Assembly: GCF_003003235.1 (NCBI RefSeq)
Contig: NZ_PVUE01000003.1
Span: forward strand, 62,001 to 126,000
Length of the DNA: 64,000 bases
From: Antricoccus suffuscus
GTDB taxonomy: Bacteria > Actinomycetota > Actinomycetes > Mycobacteriales > Antricoccaceae
Reading direction: 5' to 3'
Made by a program: the position numbers and the translations under genes. Within the stretch, counting starts at the first letter, position 1. The number at the start of each line of letters is the position of its first letter. This document shows, piece by piece, positions 54,061 through 62,945 of this stretch. The notes under the pieces are model-generated. The model saw nothing but the letters and a program-made list of their open reading frames with translations. It was not told where the DNA came from and did no database searches.

Positions 54061-54870
54061 ATGACTACTCCATCGCAGGCAGCGCCCGTCCCGTCATTGA
54101 GTCGCTCGATCACCGGCGAGGTCGCTATCGTGACCGGTTCGGCGAGCGGTATGGGTCGCGCGACTGCCCAACTGTTTGCATCCGAAGGCGCGAAGGTCGT
54201 CATCGCTGACCTAGGCGAGGACCGAGTGGCGGCCGTCGTCGACGACATCAACGAGCGGTTCGGCGCAGACAGTGCACTTGGCGTCGTCACCGACGTGGCC
54301 GACCGCGACCACCTCAAGCACCTTGTCAGCCAGGCCATCGAGTGGGCCGGGCGGCTCGACATCGTGGTCAACAACGCGGGCGTCTCGATCCGCAACTCCA
54401 CCGTGATGGACGAAGAGGAGTTCGAGGAGATCTGGAGCAAGACGCTTGACGTCAACCTCACCGCGCAGATCCGTCTCGTTCGGCTGGCGCTGCCGCATCT
54501 GCTCAAGTCGCCGTCGCCGCGGATCATTAACATCGCCTCCACGGAGGCGATCGTGGCGCAGCGCGGCATTCTTGCGTACGCCGCGTCCAAGGCGGGCGTG
54601 ACCGGCCTGACTAAGTCGCTCGCGGTTGAACTCGGCTACCAAGGCGTCACGGTCAACTGCATCTGCCCCGGGCCGATCAATACCGGCATGACCGAGAAGT
54701 ATCCCGCCGAGGACAAGGCGCGCTACGCGAAGGCGCGCGTGCCGCTACGCCGTTACGGCCTCGCCGAGGAGGTCGCCCAGATGACCCTCAACCTGTGCCT
54801 GCCCGCATCGTCGTTCGTCACCGGCGCGGTCATCCCGGTTGACGGTGGCTTGACGATCCGACACACCTAA
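54061..54870 (+). CDS. Short-chain dehydrogenase/reductase
   Basis: A 269-residue SDR. Cofactor motif TGSASGMGRATAQLFASEG (~25-43), NNAGVSI motif, and the catalytic YAASKAG with Ser in IASTEA. The C-terminal GGLTIRHT resembles 3-ketoacyl-ACP reductase-type SDRs, but the physiological substrate is not evident. It starts 49 bp after gnd on the same strand. Confidence 0.93.
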   Translation: MTTPSQAAPVPSLSRSITGEVAIVTGSASGMGRATAQLFASEGAKVVIADLGEDRVAAVVDDINERFGADSALGVVTDVADRDHLKHLVSQAIEWAGRLDIVVNNAGVSIRNSTVMDEEEFEEIWSKTLDVNLTAQIRLVRLALPHLLKSPSPRIINIASTEAIVAQRGILAYAASKAGVTGLTKSLAVELGYQGVTVNCICPGPINTGMTEKYPAEDKARYAKARVPLRRYGLAEEVAQMTLNLCLPASSFVTGAVIPVDGGLTIRHT

Positions 54871-55009
54871 AGACTTCGTAACGTCATACCTCCTGGCCAC
54901 AATCGCGACCGGGACGTACGACGTTATTTGGGTGTGAGCGCGGCCGGGACATCTGGCTTTGCGGGTAGTGTCGCAGGGTCGATCCTGACCCTAGAATCCT
55001 GAGCGAGGC

Positions 55010-55786
55010 ATGCCAGAGCAATCCGACGTTGATCCGTCCGCGGACGAAGTAGTCGACACCGATTCTGACGTCGATCCAGCCGCGGACGAGGCGGTCGCAG
55101 ACGCGCGCCCGGCCGCGGTATCTCCCTGGCCATGGGAAGGGAAAGCGACTAAGGCCGACAAGTGGTGCTGGGGCGCGATCATGGCGATTTCGCTCTACAG
55201 CCTTGCGACGCTGCCCCTGAAGCCATTGATTCTGAGCCTCAACACCTACGCGCTTGCGGCTTTCAGCGGCTCGAACATCGCGATGATCGACATCGGGGCG
55301 CGGGCCAGGATCGGGTCCGAACCGTTCTGGTGGCTGGGTCTGCTCGCCGCCGCTCTGACGTCCATTAAGTTCGACTGGATTTTCTGGTGGGCCGGCAAGC
55401 TGTGGGGCCTGCGGATCATCGCGATGTTCACCGGGCCGTCGCGCTGGGCGCAGCGCATGGCCCGGGTGGCCGAACGGGCCGCGAAGCGTTTCGGCGGCGT
55501 GGCGATCTTCTTGTCCTGGTTCATACCGTTTATCCCCAACGTGATCGTGTACGCCTTCGTCGGGCTCACCGGTATGCGACTACGCATATTTTTGTTGATC
55601 GACTTCATCGGTGCGTTGTTGTATCGCAGCATCTTCTTGTATCTCGGGTATCGCATCGGTGAGCCTGCGAAGCACGTGGTCGATAAGATCGCCGACTACA
55701 GCTGGTATCTCGCCATCGCACTGATCGTCCTAGTGGTCTTCAAGTCCGTAACTGGCGCACGCAAGAATTCGGCGGCCCATCGCTAG
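55010..55786 (+). CDS. VTT/DedA-like membrane protein
   Basis: A 258-residue protein. The first ~45 residues are acidic with a doubled DVDPSADE/DVDPAADE repeat. Then come membrane segments, including the VTT-domain core FLSWFIPFIPNVIVYAFVG and GALLYRSIFLYLGYRIGEPA. VTT/DedA proteins act in membrane lipid scrambling or envelope homeostasis. -10-like TAGAAT occurs just upstream (54992-54997). Function inferred from the fold only. Confidence 0.85.
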   Translation: MPEQSDVDPSADEVVDTDSDVDPAADEAVADARPAAVSPWPWEGKATKADKWCWGAIMAISLYSLATLPLKPLILSLNTYALAAFSGSNIAMIDIGARARIGSEPFWWLGLLAAALTSIKFDWIFWWAGKLWGLRIIAMFTGPSRWAQRMARVAERAAKRFGGVAIFLSWFIPFIPNVIVYAFVGLTGMRLRIFLLIDFIGALLYRSIFLYLGYRIGEPAKHVVDKIADYSWYLAIALIVLVVFKSVTGARKNSAAHR

Positions 55787-55849
55787 TCCGTCCCCCGGAA
55801 TCGGTGACCGTCCGCGATGGACGGTCCGCGCAGGCAGTGCCGGATGTGT

Positions 55850-56608
55850 TTATTGCAGGAAGAAATCGGCCAGGATCGGCGCGACGACCTCATGCGCAAC
55901 GGGGTGCCCCTGACCTGGAACCATCTTGGCGCGCGCACCCGGAATAGCAGCCGCGACCGCGGTGGCCGACTCAAGCGCCCAGCCCTGACTGTCTCCGCCA
56001 TACAGTGCGAGAGTCTCGGCCGAAATATGCGCCAACTCCTCCGAAGGGACGGTGCCGTCCCCGGCCAGTCTGAGGTCGTACGGGAGAGTGTGGGCGAGGG
56101 CGACGAGGCTCGGCCAGAACGGTGCATGTTTCCAGCCGTCGTTGTATGGCGCGCCGGTGGATCGCATCCACTCTGCCACGGCCTCGTCGCGGTTGTCGTC
56201 GGCCAGCAACTTCTCGATGTGTTCGGGGAACCCTGGCTTCGGTTCGACACAGAACGGGGGTTCGTATACGGCAACTTTGGCAAATCCCGGCGTGCTGTGC
56301 GCGGCGCGGAGGGCGAGGATCCCGCCACTTGAGTGTCCGTAAAGGTTCGCTGACCCACCGGTGACCTGCAGGACCGCACGCAGGTCTTCGACCTCGCGTG
56401 CAACCGAATACGACGTGCTGTCGCCGCTGCTGCCGCGACCTCGTCGGTCGTATCTGTACACGGTGAACTGGTCGGCAAGAAGATCGACGAGAGGGCCGAC
56501 AGATTGGCTGGCGGACAACGCGCCTACCGTCAGAATTAGGGCGTCTCCCGCACCTGCCGATTGATAGGCGATGGGGGTGCCGTCGGCGGAAGCTACTGTG
56601 TCGGCCAA
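55850..56608 (-). CDS. Alpha/beta hydrolase
   Basis: A 252-residue protein starting with TTG at 56608 (RBS GAAGGAA ~8 nt upstream). The nucleophile elbow is YGHSSGGILALRA, the oxyanion region follows LILTVGALSASQ, and the catalytic His is in MVPGQGHPVAHEV. It resembles small esterase/epoxide-hydrolase-type proteins of unknown substrate. It follows the retron-type RT gene by 103 bp on the same strand and might share its transcript. Confidence 0.88.
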   Translation of the reverse strand: MADTVASADGTPIAYQSAGAGDALILTVGALSASQSVGPLVDLLADQFTVYRYDRRGRGSSGDSTSYSVAREVEDLRAVLQVTGGSANLYGHSSGGILALRAAHSTPGFAKVAVYEPPFCVEPKPGFPEHIEKLLADDNRDEAVAEWMRSTGAPYNDGWKHAPFWPSLVALAHTLPYDLRLAGDGTVPSEELAHISAETLALYGGDSQGWALESATAVAAAIPGARAKMVPGQGHPVAHEVVAPILADFFLQ

Positions 56609-56711
56609 TGTCGTATTCCTTCGCTGCGGTGCCTGGACGGCCGCTGATGCGACCCCTGTCGTATATCGAGACTGTCGGTTCGGTATCGAACCTAATATGA
56701 CAGCATTCTTC

Positions 56712-58022
56712 CTAGAACGACCAGTCGATAGCGTCGAACAGGGCACGCAGGCGTGCCCCCCGCGCCGGATCGTGCTGCGCGACCCACGCGATCCGTCCGC
56801 GCAGATGGCCCTCGAAGTCCGGTACGCCGGCACGGTTCTGTGTGCTCGGCCCGTCCCTGCGACAGTTGTGCAGCACCGCGCGTAACAGGTCGACCTCGGC
56901 GCGCGAAACATGCGGCCGTTCGTTGACGACCAGACCGCCGAGTACCTGACGTGAGTGCGCCGGTAGCACGGCGGTCTTGCGGTCGTTGAGCCGAAAGCCT
57001 TCATCACGCACGATGTCGCCGACCAGTGCGACCAACCGCGAGACGTCGCCACGCCAGCCGATCCCTCCAGATAGCGCGAGATCGTCGGCGTACCGGGTGT
57101 ACCGCCCGCCCCAGGAGGACGCCAGGGCGCTGAGCCGGACGTCGAGCCGATGGGCGGCGAGGTTCGCCAGCGCGGGGGAGGTCGGTGCGCCCTGCGGCAG
57201 ATGTGGTCCGGCCAGCCGGCGGCCGAGGCGCCAGTGTGCTTCGCGCAGGTCAGGATTGGCCGGCGGCGAGATCGCGTTCCACTCTGCGCGAGGTAGCACC
57301 GTTGTCGCCAGCCCGGTCAGGGCATGCGCGACCGGCTCCGGATAGCCGGCGCTTCGCAAGATGCCGTAGACGCGGCCCGCGGTGATGCTTGCAAAGAATC
57401 CTTCGAGGTCCATCCGTACGACGACTGGCTGTCCGCCGTGCGGCGCGGCGTAGCTGGCGACGGAGCGCCCGGCGCGGAACCCATGTGCCGCGTCGTGTGC
57501 GGGAATCCGGTCGAGGATCTCAGTAAGGAACCGTCGCTGGTGACTCTTGAGCCGGTACTTCGGCGCCTCGAGAACGCGGACGGCGCCACTCGCTGCGACT
57601 TTCGTGGTGACCCGGTAATGGCGCAGCCGCCGGTCTGTCGTCGATCTCGCCCAGTGCCGCGGGTCGGTGAACCACGCCAGCTCCGTGGCGCCCAGGTCCA
57701 GCATCTCGGCGAGGTCGCCTAAGCCGTGCAGCGCGGGCAGATGCCACGGGTTGCTGGTCATTTGGGTAGTTGCGGCCGGCCAGGCGATCGGTCTTGCCGA
57801 CTTAGCGCCACCGGCGGCCGGACGTGAGCCGATGACGACGGCAAGTTCGCGGGACCGATCCAGCGGCGCCGCCGGGTAGACGGCCAAGATCTGCCTGATC
57901 AGCGCCGGCAGCCAGGGGGTCGGTCCCTGGACAACGGGAACGGCGCTGTCGAACAGCCCCGACGACGTCCACTCACCAGACAGGAACGCTCCGGCGAGAG
58001 CGGTGGCGAGGTCCTTTCTCAC
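56712..58022 (-). CDS. Retron-type reverse transcriptase
   Basis: A 436-residue RNA-directed DNA polymerase. RT motifs in order: HGFRAGRSVASYAAPHGG (180-197), MDLEGFFASITAGR (204-217), LPQGAPTSPALANLAAHRLD (275-294), the catalytic YADD (311-314) and GFRLNDRKTAVL (342-353). VLGGLVVN (360-367) stands where retron RTs carry their VTG motif. This points to the retron/retron-like clade rather than group II introns, and no maturase or endonuclease domain is present. GTG 58022 has AGGG 5 nt upstream. A structured region with 13-bp inverted repeats lies directly before it. Confidence 0.93.
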   Translation of the reverse strand: MRKDLATALAGAFLSGEWTSSGLFDSAVPVVQGPTPWLPALIRQILAVYPAAPLDRSRELAVVIGSRPAAGGAKSARPIAWPAATTQMTSNPWHLPALHGLGDLAEMLDLGATELAWFTDPRHWARSTTDRRLRHYRVTTKVAASGAVRVLEAPKYRLKSHQRRFLTEILDRIPAHDAAHGFRAGRSVASYAAPHGGQPVVVRMDLEGFFASITAGRVYGILRSAGYPEPVAHALTGLATTVLPRAEWNAISPPANPDLREAHWRLGRRLAGPHLPQGAPTSPALANLAAHRLDVRLSALASSWGGRYTRYADDLALSGGIGWRGDVSRLVALVGDIVRDEGFRLNDRKTAVLPAHSRQVLGGLVVNERPHVSRAEVDLLRAVLHNCRRDGPSTQNRAGVPDFEGHLRGRIAWVAQHDPARGARLRALFDAIDWSF

Positions 58023-58041
58023 AGCAGCCCTGGATGATTGA

Positions 58042-58214
58042 GATGCGGCAGCGTCGCTCGACCATTCCTGTCGTGCGCGCGACTAGCTGCCGCGAAGCGC
58101 AGTGCCTCGCGCGTGGTGAGGTGCCCGGCCATGCCGGTTGACCCCGGGGTAGCCCCGGGGACGTCGTTCGACGTCGTACGCCGATCGACATTCTCGAACC
58201 AACGCTGCCGCATC
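58042..58214 (-). ncRNA. Candidate retron msr-msd RNA with a1/a2 repeats
   Basis: On the minus strand GATGCGGCAGCGT (58202-58214) and its exact complement ACGCTGCCGCATC (58042-58054) bracket 147 nt, like the a1/a2 ends of retron RNAs. Inside lie GACGTCG-AA-CGACGTC (58160-58175), CCCCGGGG-CTA-CCCCGGGG (58142-58160), CCGGC-ATG-GCCGG (58125-58137) and a 7-bp stem (58076-58082 with 58107-58113). The end is 20 nt from the RT start. The same DNA could also encode a 64-residue peptide (58019-58213) whose TGA overlaps the RT GTG, so coding and RNA roles compete. Confidence 0.5.
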
Positions 58215-58277
58215 GCACCAGGGTAGGCGACGCATAGGGTGGAGCGGCATTGCACGGACGACAGGCTGAGGGAGTAG

Positions 58278-59522
58278 ATGGCGCGCGGAGCACGACGGCG
58301 TACGGCGGTGATAGCTGCCTGCCTTGTCGGCCTCACCACCGCGGCCACCGGGTGTACGGCGACCGCCAAGAGCAACGCCCCGCCGTCGGCAAGCAGCACG
58401 AGCACAGCCCGCTCGTCCAGCCAGTCCGCGAGCCCGTCGTCCACGTCTGCGCCGCCTCCGCCGCCGCCGACGTGCGCACAGACGACGTTCGCCGCGCTCA
58501 CCCCGGAGCAACGGGCCGGTCAGCTGATCATGGTCGCGCTGCAGCCGGGCCAGCAGGCGAACGTGGCAGCACTCATCGCGACGAGCCATGTCGGTTCGGT
58601 CTTCCTTCTCGGCGGGTGGGACGGCGGCGCGTCGAGCGTCCAGACCGCGATCGCCGCGGTAGAGCAGAGCGCGACGGCCGAGGCGACCGGTGCGGTCAAG
58701 GTGTGGACGGCCGTTGACCAGGAAGGCGGGCAGGTCCAACAGCTCAAGGGCCCTGGTTTCAATCCGCTGCCCGATGCGCGGACCCAGGCCGGGCTCCCGC
58801 TCCCTGAGCTCACCACCCAGGCTCAAGGCCTCGGTGCACAGCTGAAGGCCGCTGGAATCGACATCAACCTCGCGCCGGTCGCAGACGTCGTACCGACTTC
58901 GATCGGCACCGGGAACGGACCGATCGGCAAATTCAACCGGCAGTATGGCGCGACCGCCGAGCAAGCGACACCGCCGATGCTCGCCTTCGCCGCCGGCATG
59001 ACCGCCGCCGGCGTTCTGCCAACGGCGAAGCATTTCCCGGGGATCGGCCGGATCTCGCAGAACACCGACGACTCCGCGGTCGGCATCACCGACAATCAGC
59101 TCACCGCAGCCGATCCATCGCTCGGCACGTTCAAGGCCGCGATTGCCCACGGTGTGCCGCTGATGATGGTCTCGTCCGCGTTGTATCCACAGCTTGATCC
59201 GGCGAACCAGGCGATGTTCAGCCCGGCGATCGTCTCCGGGCTCTTGCGAGGCACGTTCGGGTTTGGTGGTGTCGTGCTCTCCGACGATGTCGGCGCGGCG
59301 AAGTCCGTTGCAGCCGTGCCGATCGGGGATCGGGCTACCCGGTTCGTCGCAGCCGGTGGCGACGTCGTACTGACCGCCGTACCGTCCCAGGCGCCAATAA
59401 TGACGGCGGCTCTGTTGACCGACGGCGCGTCGGACCCGGCGTTTCAGGAGAAGATCAACGCGTCGGTACTGCGAGTGCTCACCGCGAAAGACCGGCAGAA
59501 GCTGCTTCCGTGCTCGGCATAG
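58278..59522 (+). CDS. GH3 beta-N-acetylhexosaminidase lipoprotein (NagZ/LpqI-like)
   Basis: A 414-residue secreted lipoprotein. Signal peptide with lipobox TAATGC, followed by a ~40-residue Ser/Ala/Pro linker ending PPPPPP. The GH3 domain shows AVDQEGGQVQQLKGPGFN, the NagZ-type catalytic loop KHFPGIGRISQN (~residue 250) and the Asp nucleophile region GVVLSDDVGAA. It probably cleaves N-acetylglucosamine from muropeptides in wall recycling, as Mycobacterium LpqI does. It is divergent from the RT unit. Confidence 0.9.
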   Translation: MARGARRRTAVIAACLVGLTTAATGCTATAKSNAPPSASSTSTARSSSQSASPSSTSAPPPPPPTCAQTTFAALTPEQRAGQLIMVALQPGQQANVAALIATSHVGSVFLLGGWDGGASSVQTAIAAVEQSATAEATGAVKVWTAVDQEGGQVQQLKGPGFNPLPDARTQAGLPLPELTTQAQGLGAQLKAAGIDINLAPVADVVPTSIGTGNGPIGKFNRQYGATAEQATPPMLAFAAGMTAAGVLPTAKHFPGIGRISQNTDDSAVGITDNQLTAADPSLGTFKAAIAHGVPLMMVSSALYPQLDPANQAMFSPAIVSGLLRGTFGFGGVVLSDDVGAAKSVAAVPIGDRATRFVAAGGDVVLTAVPSQAPIMTAALLTDGASDPAFQEKINASVLRVLTAKDRQKLLPCSA

Positions 59523-59538
59523 AGCCCGAGAAACAACT

Positions 59539-59557
59539 CACTATAAAAAATATAGTG
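59539..59557. promoter_or_regulatory. AT-rich palindrome over the MFS promoter
   Basis: CACTATA-AAAAA-TATAGTG in a GC-rich genome. TATAGT (59551-59556) makes a good -10 seven nucleotides before the ATG (59563), so the transcript could be leaderless. The palindrome may be an operator or a hairpin. Confidence 0.6.
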
Positions 59558-59562
59558 TCGGC

Positions 59563-60894
59563 ATGTACGATCATCTAGTGTCCGTGACCCAGGCTTCTGC
59601 CGACGAAACAACCCCGGCCAAGAAGCGCCGTAAACGCGTTCACCGCGCGTGGTGGATCGCCTTCGTGACGTTCCTGGCCCTGATCTCTACCTCGGCGTTC
59701 CGCTCCTCGACCGGCGTCCTACTCGAACCGATAGAGCAGACCTTCGGCTGGTCGCGCACGGTGACTTCCGGCGCGGTGACCCTCAACTTGATCATCTACG
59801 GGCTGACCGCACCGTTTGCCGCGGCGCTGATGGAACGGTTCGGTATCCGCCGTGTCGTGGCGATCGCGCTGCTGCTGGTCGGTGCGGGCAGCGGACTGAC
59901 GGCGCTCATGAACGCGCCCTGGCAGCTGTGGATGCTGTGGGGCGTCGCGATAGGCGTCGGCACCGGTTCGCTGGCGCTGGTCTTTGGCGCGATCGTCGCC
60001 AACAGGTGGTTCTATCGGCACCGCGGCCTCGTCGTCGGGCTATTCTCGGCGGCGTCCGCGACCGGGCAACTACTGTTCCTGCCGCTGATCGCTTCCATCG
60101 TGACCGGTGGCAGCTGGCGTGCCGCCGCCCTCGTGGTCACGGTCCTCGCGTTTGTCCTGATCCCGATCTTCCTCGTGGTGATGGCCGACCACCCCGAGGA
60201 CGTTGGTACGACGGTGTACGGCATCGAAGATGCACCCAGCGAGCTCCCCGAGCCGGCCAAAGAGACTCGTTCGCCCGCGACTGTCGCGATCGGCGAGCTG
60301 AAGTCGGGCCTACGCAACCGGGTCTTCTGGATACTGCTGCTGACCTTCGCCATCTGCGGCTTCTCCACCAACGGGCTGATTGCCACCCACTTCATTCCGG
60401 CCGGGCACGACCACGGCCTACCCACTCAAACCGCGGCGAACCTGCTGGCGGTGATCGGGATCTTCGACATCGTTGGCACCCTGTTGTCCGGATGGCTCAC
60501 CGACAAAATCGACCCGCGCAAGCTGCTGTTCGTCTACTACTCGCTGCGCGGCCTGTCACTGATCCTGCTTCCGCAACTGCTGGACTCCACCGTGCAGCCG
60601 CCGCTTTTCTTCTTCATCATCTTCTACGGCCTGGACTGGGTCGCGACCGTGCCGCCGACCGTCGCGCTATGTCGCGAGCACTTCGGTGCCGCACGTGCCG
60701 GGGTTGTGTTCGGATGGGTGTTCGCCGGGCACATGATTGGCGCCGGTGTCGCGGCCAGCTTCGCCGGCTGGATCCGCGAGAGCCAGGGCGACTATCTCCT
60801 GGCGTGGCTCTCCTCCGGGGGCGTCTGCTTCCTCGCCGCCGTCGCGATCTTACTGATCCCTAAAGTGCGCTCGAAAGTTCTCGCCGGCGGGTGA
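59563..60894 (+). CDS. MFS transporter, 12 helices (OFA/monocarboxylate-type)
   Basis: A 443-residue protein with twelve hydrophobic segments. A basic cytoplasmic N-terminus (AKKRRKRVHRAWW) leads into helix 1; helix 1-2 loop has TFGWSRTVTSGAVTL, characteristic of the oxalate/monocarboxylate-type MFS group; the central loop is ~30 residues. Probably takes up or exports an organic acid. The operator-like palindrome above its start suggests repression. Its 3' end overlaps the next MFS gene on the other strand by 35 bp. Confidence 0.9.
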   Translation: MYDHLVSVTQASADETTPAKKRRKRVHRAWWIAFVTFLALISTSAFRSSTGVLLEPIEQTFGWSRTVTSGAVTLNLIIYGLTAPFAAALMERFGIRRVVAIALLLVGAGSGLTALMNAPWQLWMLWGVAIGVGTGSLALVFGAIVANRWFYRHRGLVVGLFSAASATGQLLFLPLIASIVTGGSWRAAALVVTVLAFVLIPIFLVVMADHPEDVGTTVYGIEDAPSELPEPAKETRSPATVAIGELKSGLRNRVFWILLLTFAICGFSTNGLIATHFIPAGHDHGLPTQTAANLLAVIGIFDIVGTLLSGWLTDKIDPRKLLFVYYSLRGLSLILLPQLLDSTVQPPLFFFIIFYGLDWVATVPPTVALCREHFGAARAGVVFGWVFAGHMIGAGVAASFAGWIRESQGDYLLAWLSSGGVCFLAAVAILLIPKVRSKVLAGG

Positions 60895-62110
60895 TTTGAT
60901 CGGTGCGCACCGCCAGCACCAGTGCCACTACGACTACCCCGACATAGACCCACGGAAGCCGGGCAACACCGAAGGCGTCGAAGACTATCGCGCCGACGAG
61001 GGCGCCGCCGCCGATGCCGATGTTGAACGCCGTTGTATAGACCGCGCTCGCGGTGTCCCTGAACGACGCGGACGCGGTATGCAGCAGGCGAGTCTGCATC
61101 AACGGCGGTAACGCGCCAAAGGCCGCTCCCCACACGAGGAACGCGCCAATCCCCAGCACGAATACCCCCGTCAACAGCGAGGTCGCGGCGACCGCGACCC
61201 CCGTGACGACCATGGCGAGGATCAGACCGAGTTGGGGGCGCCGGCCCAACACCGATCCGGCGAGGATCAGGCCGACGACGCCCGCGATCCCGTAGCCAAA
61301 CAGCAGCGGCCCGATAGCGCCCTCACTGACTCCGAACTCGTCAATCAGGAACGGCGCAATGTAGGTATAGAACGAGTAGTGCCCGATCATGATCAGCGCG
61401 GTGATGGTGCAGACCAGTAGCACCGGCACGATCGACGTGTCCCGCCGGGCGCGGGTCCCATCGGCGGCAGCGGTGCGGCGTACTGGCTCGGCCCGGTCGA
61501 CGGCCGGCAAGAAGTACCAGATGACGACGGCGCCAATCAACATGAGTACGCCGAGCCCGACAAATGTCAGCCGCCAGCCGAATGCGTGGCCGGCGCCGGT
61601 GCCGATCGGAATGCCCAGGACAAAGGCGATCGAGCCACCACTGAGCGCCACTGACACGGCCCGCCCGATCTGCGCCTTGGGCACCAAGTGGCCGGCGTAT
61701 GCACCGACGATTGACCAGAACAGGCCGTGCGCGAGCCCACCGAGTACACGTGAGGCAACGACGAACTCGTAGTTCGGCGCGATCGCGGTGAGGGCATTAC
61801 TGATCGCGAGTACGACGAGGACGGCGACAACCATGGCGTGCCGGGAGACCCTGCGCGTGAGGGCGGTCAGCGGTGTGCTCGTCACGACTACGGTCACCGC
61901 GAAATACGTAACGAGCAGGCCGATCTGGGCCTCGGTGACCTCGAGGGACCTGCTCATGTCTGGCAGCAGACCGGTCGGCACCATCTCGGAGGTGACCGAC
62001 AAGAAGACGGCGGACGCGAGCGCGATCAGGCCGACCCACGGGAAGGGTGCGGTCGACGGCGATCGGGGACTGGTGGAGGTGGAATCGATGGGCGGTTCGT
62101 TCAGGGACAT
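60860..62110 (-). CDS. MFS transporter, sugar-efflux/AraJ type
   Basis: A 416-residue protein with twelve hydrophobic segments. Helix 2-3 region SLEVTEAQIGLLVTYFAVTV and the motif ALTRRVSRHAMVVAVL fit the DHA1/AraJ-type exporters; SRVLGGLAHGLFWSIVGAYA is a conserved helix 4-5 feature. The first ~22 residues are Ser/Pro-rich. Divergent from the TetR gene at 62313, which is the likely regulator. Overlaps the convergent MFS at its 3' end. Confidence 0.9.
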   Translation of the reverse strand: MSLNEPPIDSTSTSPRSPSTAPFPWVGLIALASAVFLSVTSEMVPTGLLPDMSRSLEVTEAQIGLLVTYFAVTVVVTSTPLTALTRRVSRHAMVVAVLVVLAISNALTAIAPNYEFVVASRVLGGLAHGLFWSIVGAYAGHLVPKAQIGRAVSVALSGGSIAFVLGIPIGTGAGHAFGWRLTFVGLGVLMLIGAVVIWYFLPAVDRAEPVRRTAAADGTRARRDTSIVPVLLVCTITALIMIGHYSFYTYIAPFLIDEFGVSEGAIGPLLFGYGIAGVVGLILAGSVLGRRPQLGLILAMVVTGVAVAATSLLTGVFVLGIGAFLVWGAAFGALPPLMQTRLLHTASASFRDTASAVYTTAFNIGIGGGALVGAIVFDAFGVARLPWVYVGVVVVALVLAVRTDQITRRRELSSAL

Positions 62111-62266
62111 TTCGACGTTGCTTACGCACGGCGTATCCGGAGACTTCCGAGCAGTGGGGAAGCGGATCGACTTCGCGCATGTGTGCGCGCCCAGGGTCAG
62201 CGTGTGCCGCTGGCCAGGTCCTATTGTGCCTGATTCGGGTGGGTGGAGTACCGCACACCCCGAATA

Positions 62267-62282
62267 TGTACAGTCCGGTACA
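62267..62282. promoter_or_regulatory. Operator-like palindrome upstream of tetR
   Basis: TGTAC-AGTCCG-GTACA, 31 bp before the TetR ATG and 157 bp before the divergent MFS start. A related GTACC/GGTAC palindrome lies just after the tetR stop. Confidence 0.5.
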
Positions 62283-62312
62283 ACCGGTCGCCATCGGCGG
62301 TACGCTCGGCTC

Positions 62313-62945
62313 ATGTCCAGCGCTCACACAGAATCAGCTCCGGTACTGCCCACAACCGCACGAGGCCGGCGTACGCGTGGCGCGATCGTCGACGCGGCCG
62401 CGGACCTGATGTTTCAAAACGGGATCTGTCAGACCGGGCTCGATCAGGTGCTTGAACACAGTGGTGCCGGAAAATCTCAGCTATACCACTACTTCGGCGG
62501 CAAGCAGGATCTCGTGGCCGCAGTCATCAAAACCCAGCTGGAACGCGTGCTGTCCACCGAGCCAAGTCTCGATTCGATTCATCGGTGGTCGGATCTGCAG
62601 GCATGGCATGCGGCATTCGTGGAGCGGCACGGCACGGACGCCGGACCGATTGCGTGCCGACTCGGCAAGTTCGCCGGCGAACTCGACCACGACGACGTGC
62701 TGCGCGCGGCGCTGGCCGATGCGTTCGAGCAATGGCGCGGACAGTTCGCAGCGGTAATGGTGCGATTGCGCGAGAGCGGCGACTTGCGCGTCGACGCGGA
62801 CCCCGACGACTTGGCCAGTGCGTTGCTTTCAGCCATACAGGGCGGGCTTTTACTCGGCCGGTTGCACCGAGACGCTCACTTCGTCCGCATCTCGATGGAC
62901 ATAGGGCTCGCGTACGTTAGGTCACATCTGGCCGTCCGCGTCTAG
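62313..62945 (+). CDS. TetR-family regulator
   Basis: A 210-residue protein. HTH domain from RRTRGAIVDAAADLMFQNGI to SGAGKSQLYHYFGGKQDLVA (residues ~18-65), then a ligand domain with GPIACRLGKFAGELDHDDVL. It is divergent from the AraJ-type MFS gene and probably represses it and itself. The start ATG 62313 gives the expected short N-terminal arm. Palindromes sharing the GTAC half-site flank the gene. Confidence 0.92.
   Translation: MSSAHTESAPVLPTTARGRRTRGAIVDAAADLMFQNGICQTGLDQVLEHSGAGKSQLYHYFGGKQDLVAAVIKTQLERVLSTEPSLDSIHRWSDLQAWHAAFVERHGTDAGPIACRLGKFAGELDHDDVLRAALADAFEQWRGQFAAVMVRLRESGDLRVDADPDDLASALLSAIQGGLLLGRLHRDAHFVRISMDIGLAYVRSHLAVRV

Noticed and set aside
55850-56608. Alpha/beta hydrolase as retron effector
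   Set aside because: Same strand and close, but it has its own RBS and a generic family; nothing in the sequence ties it to defence.
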